Positions 13,713-18,248 of a stretch of DNA of 18,248 bases are shown here, in pieces. A program made the translations under genes and the position numbers. Where the stretch lies: assembly GCA_047618505.1 (NCBI GenBank), contig JBLHLB010000045.1, positions 1 through 18,248 of the forward strand, written 5' to 3'. A model generated the notes under the pieces. That model made no database searches and was not told the origin of the DNA. It worked only from the letters and a program-made list of their open reading frames with translations. The stretch comes from JBLHLB01 sp047618505. Its GTDB lineage: Bacteria > Planctomycetota > UBA1135 > GCA-002686595. How positions within the stretch are numbered: the first letter of the stretch is position 1; each line of letters begins with the position of its first letter.

Positions 13713-15263
13713 ATGAGTGAGGAGAATACCGAAACCCTAGGGGAGCCCGAGGAAACGGACTCGACACCCGCGCCCGTTCAATCGATCCGTGCGCGCGTTA
13801 AGCGAGCATCTCTCTGGACCGTGGCGGCCATGGTGGGCTCCAACCTTCTGCGCCTCGGGAGCCAGGTCTTCCTGGCGCACCTCCTGTTCCGCGAACACTT
13901 CTCGACCATCGCGGTCATGCGCGTGTTCCTGGTGGGGGTGGAGATGCTCTCCGAGGTGGGCATTCGCGGTTCCGTCGTCTATCACAAGCGTGGCAACGAT
14001 CCGACTTTCCTGAACACAGCTTGGACGTTGCAGATCATGCGCGGCGTCTTCATGTGGATTGCCTGTTGTGCCCTGGCTTGGCCGGCCTCGGTCTTCTTTG
14101 ATCGGCCCGTGCTGCTGTTCCTCTTGCCCATCGGCGGCCTTGAGGCCATCAATAATGGTCTGCTCTCCGTTGGCATGTTCACGCGCCAGCGCGGCATGAA
14201 CTTGCGCGGCCCGGTCTTCATCGAATGGTCCGGACTCGCCACTAGCCTGACGGTGTCGATCGTCCTGGCTTTCCTCTTTCGCTCCGTCTTCGCACTGGCC
14301 ATCGGACCCGTGGTTGGCGGGTTCGTGCGGACTGGGCTGTCGCACATCGTCTTCTCCGAGCTGAAGCTGCGCCCCCATTGGGAGCCAGAGGCGGCCAAGG
14401 CGCTCTTCAGGTTTGGCAAGTGGGTCTTCTTGGGAACCTGCGCCGCCTTCGTGGCCCAGCAATTCCTAACGCTCTTCCTGGGGAAGTTTGTGTTCCAGGC
14501 GATTCACGGTGTCTACGACCGAGCCTGGATCTACGCGGCCTCCGCATCGCGACCCCTGACGATGCTCCAGAACCAGGTCATGATTCCGCTCTTCGCGGAG
14601 CAGGGTCGCCAGGATCGGAAGCAGCTTGGGTCCCAGGTTGCTCTCGTCATGGGGCGTTTCCTGCCGGCCTGCCTCTTCATTTGCATCTGCTGCGGCCTCT
14701 TCGCTCCGGCCTTCTTTGGCTGGTTCTTTCCCCTCGACTACATTGATGCGGGGAACATGGTGCGCTATATCGCCGTGGTCCTGTGGTTCATGATTCTGCA
14801 GCACGTTCCGCGTAGTGCCATGCTCTCGATCGGCAACTCCCGCGGGGTTTGCCTGATGATGGTGACTAACGCCCTCGTGACGCTTTGGGGTGTCTTTGTC
14901 GGCTACTTCTTCCTGGGCGCTCTGACTGGAATCGGTGGTGTACGCGGGGCGATCATCGGGAACGCCATTGGGAACATTGCAGGTTGTGTCGTCGGCGCAA
15001 TAATCGCGCGGCGGTCTGGCTTTCCCCTTGGGAAGCCCATGCTGCACTACTCGATTCTGTTTCTCGCGCTCTATGGCTTTGGCTTCAAGCTGGACAACTA
15101 CATCCACTACGGACCCCTGGGGCTGGGAGCCGGTGAATCTGCCTTTATTTCAACCAGCTTGCTCGGGGCTCCGCTCTTCCTGGTGGTGCTCTGGAAGCTC
15201 AAGCGAAAGGCTCCGGTGACACAGGCGGCACCACCGGCGAAGGCGAGCGGAGCGGCGGCCTAG
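13713..15263 (+). CDS. Wzx-type oligosaccharide flippase (MOP/PST family)
   Basis: This 516-residue protein has an acidic, soluble N-terminus (about 1-28) followed by many hydrophobic segments, in number and length consistent with the 12-14 helices of polysaccharide flippases. The family-like start RVKRASLWTVAAMVGSNLLRLGSQVFLAHLL and the later FGKWVFLGTCAAFVAQQFLTLFLGKFV and VYDRAWIYAASASRPLTMLQNQVMIPLFAEQ resemble the Polysacc_synt group. There the protein moves undecaprenyl-linked repeat units from the cytoplasmic to the outer leaflet. It ends with an Ala/Pro-rich cytoplasmic tail. ATG 13713 has GGAG 7 bases upstream, one of the clearer ribosome sites here. The preceding kinase gene is 92 bases away across a foldable element, while the next gene is only 3 bases downstream. 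Substrate is unknown; a MATE-like exporter is less likely given the context. Confidence 0.87.
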   Translation: MSEENTETLGEPEETDSTPAPVQSIRARVKRASLWTVAAMVGSNLLRLGSQVFLAHLLFREHFSTIAVMRVFLVGVEMLSEVGIRGSVVYHKRGNDPTFLNTAWTLQIMRGVFMWIACCALAWPASVFFDRPVLLFLLPIGGLEAINNGLLSVGMFTRQRGMNLRGPVFIEWSGLATSLTVSIVLAFLFRSVFALAIGPVVGGFVRTGLSHIVFSELKLRPHWEPEAAKALFRFGKWVFLGTCAAFVAQQFLTLFLGKFVFQAIHGVYDRAWIYAASASRPLTMLQNQVMIPLFAEQGRQDRKQLGSQVALVMGRFLPACLFICICCGLFAPAFFGWFFPLDYIDAGNMVRYIAVVLWFMILQHVPRSAMLSIGNSRGVCLMMVTNALVTLWGVFVGYFFLGALTGIGGVRGAIIGNAIGNIAGCVVGAIIARRSGFPLGKPMLHYSILFLALYGFGFKLDNYIHYGPLGLGAGESAFISTSLLGAPLFLVVLWKLKRKAPVTQAAPPAKASGAAA

Positions 15264-15266
15264 GCT

Positions 15267-16622
15267 ATGGACTACGGGACAGGCAACCTGCTGGCCCAGG
15301 CCGCGATGATTGGCTTTGTCCCATTCTGCCTGGTGCTCTTCTTCTTCCTGAAGCCCGTGCGTGCAGCGGCCATTGGGTTGGTCACCGGCTTTCTGCTGCT
15401 TCCGAACACGTCCTTTGACTTCGTGGGTATCCCCGACTGGGACAAGGTTGCAGCGATGACCGTGGGCGTGATGGCGACTGCCTTCGTGTTCGATTCCAGC
15501 CGCTTTTTGCGCTTCCGCCTGAAGCCCGTGGACATCCCCGTTCTGCTTCTGATCTTCAGCAGTGGCCTATCGTCCTTTATCAACGATCAGGGAATCTGGG
15601 ACGCCACTTCGAGCATCTTTGCCTTTAGCGTTCGCTGGGGCGGACCCTGGTTCCTGGGACGCGTCTACTTCGGCACGGCCCTTGGACAGCGCGAGTTGGC
15701 CACGGCGATCATCGAGGGAGCCATCTTGTACATCCCGCTGCTGCTGCTGGAGGTGAAGCTGAGCCCGATCTTCCACTCTCGCATCTACGGCGTGCAGCTG
15801 TTGACCATCAAGCACGCCAAGCGCGGACTACTTTGGCGCCCCAACGTCTTCATTGAACACGGACTGATGTGTGCGCTGTTCATCGCTCTGGCCACGGTGC
15901 TGGCCTACTTCCTGTGGACCTCGGGATCACGACGGAAGATCCTTGGGATGCCCATGGCCGTTGTTACAGCCTTGCTTGGGGTCATGACGATCGGCTGTTC
16001 CTCCTCCATGGCCCTAGTTGTGATGCTCATCGGGATCACAATCTTGTCCCTTGGCCGTCGTGTGGCCTTCACCCTGCCGCTGCTTCTGATGGTGCTCGTC
16101 CCGCCAACTTACGTCACGATGCGGCAGTTTGGTGGTTGGGAAGGTCGCGAACTCCATTCCATCGCAAAGGCTGGCTTTGGCGAAGCCCGGGCCGGGTCTC
16201 TGATGGTGCGCCTGCGTAGCGAAACCGAACTCCGCGACCGCGCCCAGCTGCGCAAGTGGTTCGGCTACAGTGATGAACGCACCTTTACCGGCAATATCAG
16301 CCGCGACCTTGAGGTTCAGGGTGGGGAGTTCGTCGTGATCGACAGCATGTGGATGTGGTTCATGGGGCTTCAGGGAGTCTTCGGCGTGACCGCACTCTAT
16401 GGAACTCTTCTCCTGGGCGGATGGCTTGCCTGGCGCCGCGTCCCCAGCCGATACTGGGGCAATCCAATCACTGGGATGCCCGTTGTGATGGCAATGGTGG
16501 CCGTGCTCTATGCGCAGGACACACTCTTGAATGCCAATCCGAACCAGCTCTTCATTGTTGTCGCAGGTGCCGCAACCGGGTCCTTGGCAAGCCGTAACCA
16601 AAGACGGACCTTGGGTCTCTGA
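15267..16622 (+). CDS. Polytopic membrane protein, candidate Wzy-type polymerase or O-antigen ligase
   Basis: This 451-residue integral membrane protein, 3 bases after the flippase stop, has about ten or more hydrophobic segments and one longer hydrophilic loop (about 283-357). The loop is rich in Arg and acidic residues (GSLMVRLRSETELRDRAQLR) and is followed by VIDSMWMWFMGLQGVFGV. Many helices, one large late outer loop, and position between a flippase and sugar-modifying enzymes are the usual profile of Wzy polymerases and WaaL-like ligases, which transfer lipid-linked glycans outside the cytoplasmic membrane. Both families are too divergent for motif proof, and the assignment rests mostly on topology and context. 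The loop arginines could be the substrate-binding residues (inference). The stop codon overlaps the strong ribosome site of the next gene, so the two are probably co-translated. Confidence 0.62.
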   Translation: MDYGTGNLLAQAAMIGFVPFCLVLFFFLKPVRAAAIGLVTGFLLLPNTSFDFVGIPDWDKVAAMTVGVMATAFVFDSSRFLRFRLKPVDIPVLLLIFSSGLSSFINDQGIWDATSSIFAFSVRWGGPWFLGRVYFGTALGQRELATAIIEGAILYIPLLLLEVKLSPIFHSRIYGVQLLTIKHAKRGLLWRPNVFIEHGLMCALFIALATVLAYFLWTSGSRRKILGMPMAVVTALLGVMTIGCSSSMALVVMLIGITILSLGRRVAFTLPLLLMVLVPPTYVTMRQFGGWEGRELHSIAKAGFGEARAGSLMVRLRSETELRDRAQLRKWFGYSDERTFTGNISRDLEVQGGEFVVIDSMWMWFMGLQGVFGVTALYGTLLLGGWLAWRRVPSRYWGNPITGMPVVMAMVAVLYAQDTLLNANPNQLFIVVAGAATGSLASRNQRRTLGL

Positions 16623-16634
16623 AGGAGTGAAGCA

Positions 16635-17597
16635 ATGACGAATGCTGACAACACTATAGGTCGCTCGAGGCCCTTCTTCGTGGTGGGCTCGGAGCGTTCG
16701 GGTACTACTCTTCTGCGGCTGATGCTCTCGCATCACCCGCGGATTGCGTGTGCACCGGAATTTGAGTTCCTAGTGGACTTCCTGCCGCCCGGCGACGGTT
16801 GGCCGGACATGGATGACTACGTCGATTATCTCTCGACAAACCGTGTGTTTCTGCCGCACGGATTGGCCGTTGACAGCACCAAGGAATACCCAGATCTGGC
16901 GTTGGGGTTCCTGCGTGACTACTGCGCCCCTAGCGGGAAGGCGCTGCAGGGGGCGACTTGCCACCACTTTTTTGATCGCCTTCCGCGTGTATTTGAAGGG
17001 GCGCGCTATGTGAATCTGGTTCGCGATGGGCGCGACGTTGCGCGATCCTGTATCGGCATGGGATGGGCCTCGAACGTGTGGTTCGGTGCCCAGCGTTGGA
17101 TCGATGCAATGGAAGCTTGGGAAGCACTGAAGGAGCGCGTCGGGGCGGACCAGCTCTTTGAGTTGCGCTATGAGGACCTTGTGACTGACCCCGTGGGGGA
17201 GCTGACTAAGCTTGCGGAGTTCCTCGGTGAGACTTTCGAGCCTGCGATGCTCGAGTACGTAGAGGGCAGCACCTACGGTGCTCCGGACCCGAGCCTGATC
17301 GAGCAATGGCGACGGAAGCTCTCTCCCGGGGAGTTGGGGTTGCTTGAGACGCGTATCGGCGGGCTCCTGCGGAAACACGGCTATGATCCCAGCGGAGTCG
17401 AGCCGACGAAGGTCGGCGCCGCAGAGTTGGCGCGTTTGACCAAATCGAACCGACTGGGGCAGTTCAAACACAGCCGGGCCAAGTACGGCTTGGCCCTAAT
17501 CATTAAGGGGCGCTTGGCGCGCGGACTCGGACTGAAGGGTTTGGGCCGCCGTGTGCAGCTCGAGCGGAACGCCATCGACAACGAGCATATCAAATGA
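16635..17597 (+). CDS. PAPS-dependent sulfotransferase (Sulfotransfer family)
   Basis: This 320-residue cytoplasmic-type enzyme starts at ATG 16635 with a strong AAGGAG at 16622-16627. The 5'-phosphosulfate-binding loop is VVGSERSGTTLLRLML (P-loop-like, G18-T25). The 3'-phosphate-binding region is YVNLVRDGRDVARSCIG, with R130 and S138 at the expected positions. The later LRYEDLVTDPVGELTKLAEFLGE is also typical of bacterial sulfotransferases of the Sulfotransfer_3 type. These enzymes move sulfate from PAPS to a hydroxyl or amine of a sugar or other acceptor. Placement between the Wzy-like gene and a glycosyltransferase makes the exopolysaccharide repeat unit the likeliest acceptor, but that is inferred. 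No PAPS-synthesis genes (CysD/CysN/CysC) are in the window. The C-terminal 40 residues are basic and may be a membrane-associating tail. Confidence 0.88.
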   Translation: MTNADNTIGRSRPFFVVGSERSGTTLLRLMLSHHPRIACAPEFEFLVDFLPPGDGWPDMDDYVDYLSTNRVFLPHGLAVDSTKEYPDLALGFLRDYCAPSGKALQGATCHHFFDRLPRVFEGARYVNLVRDGRDVARSCIGMGWASNVWFGAQRWIDAMEAWEALKERVGADQLFELRYEDLVTDPVGELTKLAEFLGETFEPAMLEYVEGSTYGAPDPSLIEQWRRKLSPGELGLLETRIGGLLRKHGYDPSGVEPTKVGAAELARLTKSNRLGQFKHSRAKYGLALIIKGRLARGLGLKGLGRRVQLERNAIDNEHIK

Positions 17598-17610
17598 GGG
17601 GGTTGGTCCT

Positions 17611-18248
17611 TTGTTGAGCACGTTCCTCACTGCAATCGCGCTGCTCTATGGGGCACTCGTGGCTCTCCCTATTTGCGTGCTTTTCATCGAGTGCATGGCG
17701 GCGATCCTGTGGCGTGGAAAAGAGTCTGAAGATGCCGTCGTTGCGGGGCGTATTGTGGTGTTGATTCCGGCGCACAATGAAGCGGACCTCTTGGATGCGA
17801 CCCTTGACACGGTTTTGCCCCAGCTCCGCGAGGGAGATCGGGCCATGGTTGTGGCGCACAACTGCAGCGATAGCACGACAGCTGTGGCAAAGGCGCGCGG
17901 TGTCGAAGTGATTGTGGCGGAAGACGACGGCAGCGGTGGCAAGCCCGATGCTCTCAAGGCTGGTTTGCGGGCCCTCGACTCCGACCCCCCGGAAGTGGTT
18001 GTGGTTATCGATGCCGATTGCAGCGCGGATCCAAATTCCATCCAGCTCCTGGCCCAGTCCGCGGCGGCCAACAATGCTCCGGCGATGTCGGTGTACCTCT
18101 TCGCGACGACGGCCGGCGGTAGCGGGCGGCAATCGATATCGAGCTTGGCGCTGCTACTCAAGAATCATGTGCGTCCCCTTGGCCTACATCACCTGGGATT
18201 GCCCTGCCTCCTAAACGGAAGTGGATCGGCTTATCCCTTCCGGCAGTT
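17611..18248 (+). CDS. Family 2 glycosyltransferase, N-terminal part (cut by window end)
   Basis: An open frame runs off the right edge, with 212 residues visible. No ATG lies upstream of the conserved core. I start it at TTG 17611, 8 bases after GAGGGGG (17596-17602) and 13 bases after the previous stop; TTG 17614 is equally possible. A membrane helix comes first (about 4-30), then the GT-A fold: VVLIPAHNEADLL (about 49-61), VVAHNCSDSTTAVA, SGGKPDALKAGLRAL, and the metal-binding VVVIDADCSAD (D134-A-D136). It continues with KNHVRPLGLHHLGLPCLLNGSGSAYPF. This is a membrane-anchored GT2 subfamily common in exopolysaccharide clusters, where it adds a sugar from a nucleotide-sugar donor to a lipid-linked intermediate. 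Donor and linkage are not readable. It is clearly in the same operon as the sulfotransferase. Confidence 0.87.
   Translation, partial: MLSTFLTAIALLYGALVALPICVLFIECMAAILWRGKESEDAVVAGRIVVLIPAHNEADLLDATLDTVLPQLREGDRAMVVAHNCSDSTTAVAKARGVEVIVAEDDGSGGKPDALKAGLRALDSDPPEVVVVIDADCSADPNSIQLLAQSAAANNAPAMSVYLFATTAGGSGRQSISSLALLLKNHVRPLGLHHLGLPCLLNGSGSAYPFRQ

Noticed and set aside
16635..17597. Exosortase/PEP-CTERM type locus
   Set aside because: Some relatives of the glycosyltransferase occur in such loci, but no exosortase-like membrane protein or PEP-CTERM tail is visible here.
1..18248. CRISPR arrays, tRNA or rRNA genes, insertion sequences, integrases
   Set aside because: No regularly spaced direct repeats, cloverleaf-like sequences, transposase motifs or terminal inverted repeats were found on reading both strands by eye.

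Overview
The window comes from a GC-rich bacterium with a Gram-negative style envelope: it encodes an outer-membrane polysaccharide export lipoprotein and other exported proteins. All protein-coding genes I can support lie on the + strand. The lysine/alanine-rich tail on the helicase, the alkaline-phosphatase/sulfatase-fold lipoprotein-like enzyme, the arylsulfotransferase-like protein and the scarcity of clear Shine-Dalgarno sites would fit Planctomycetota or a myxobacteria-like lineage. That placement is a guess from style, not from a marker gene.

Layout. (1) 1-4476: a tightly coupled cassette. The tail of an unknown gene overlaps a GT-C type multi-pass membrane glycosyltransferase, which is followed after one base by a sulfatase-superfamily enzyme, which overlaps by one base an arylsulfotransferase-like (ASST) beta-propeller protein. 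The 'sulfatase' has Thr instead of the formylglycine Cys/Ser, so it is probably not a sulfatase. (2) 4477-4730: a non-coding stretch with two hairpins. (3) 4731-6863: a UvrD/PcrA helicase with a histone-H1-like basic tail. (4) 7002-9977: a large soluble hybrid sensor kinase (PAS-PAS-GAF-HisKA-HATPase-receiver-HPt). (5) 9978-10253: a non-coding stretch with a terminator-like hairpin followed by an elaborately foldable leader. (6) 10254-18248 (continuing beyond the window): an exopolysaccharide locus. It encodes an OPX export lipoprotein, a polysaccharide co-polymerase fused to a BY-tyrosine kinase, a Wzx-type flippase, a polytopic Wzy-like candidate polymerase/ligase, a PAPS-type sulfotransferase and the start of a family 2 glycosyltransferase.

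How it works together (inference). The right half reads as a Wzx/Wzy-dependent export route. Glycosyltransferases, only one of which is seen here, build lipid-linked repeats; the sulfotransferase could add sulfate in the cytoplasm; the flippase moves the repeats across; the Wzy-like protein polymerises; the Wzc-like kinase controls length through its tyrosine-rich tail; and the OPX protein exports. A sulfated exopolysaccharide is the simplest reading. The left cassette looks like a separate surface-modification module acting outside the cytoplasm. The hybrid kinase lies next to the export locus, but a terminator-like structure separates them.

The least explained parts are the two foldable intergenic elements at 10149-10230 and 13621-13692, which share an outer-stem sequence, and the GT-C / Thr-type phosphatase-fold / ASST cassette. 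I saw no tRNA, rRNA, CRISPR array, insertion sequence or integrase.
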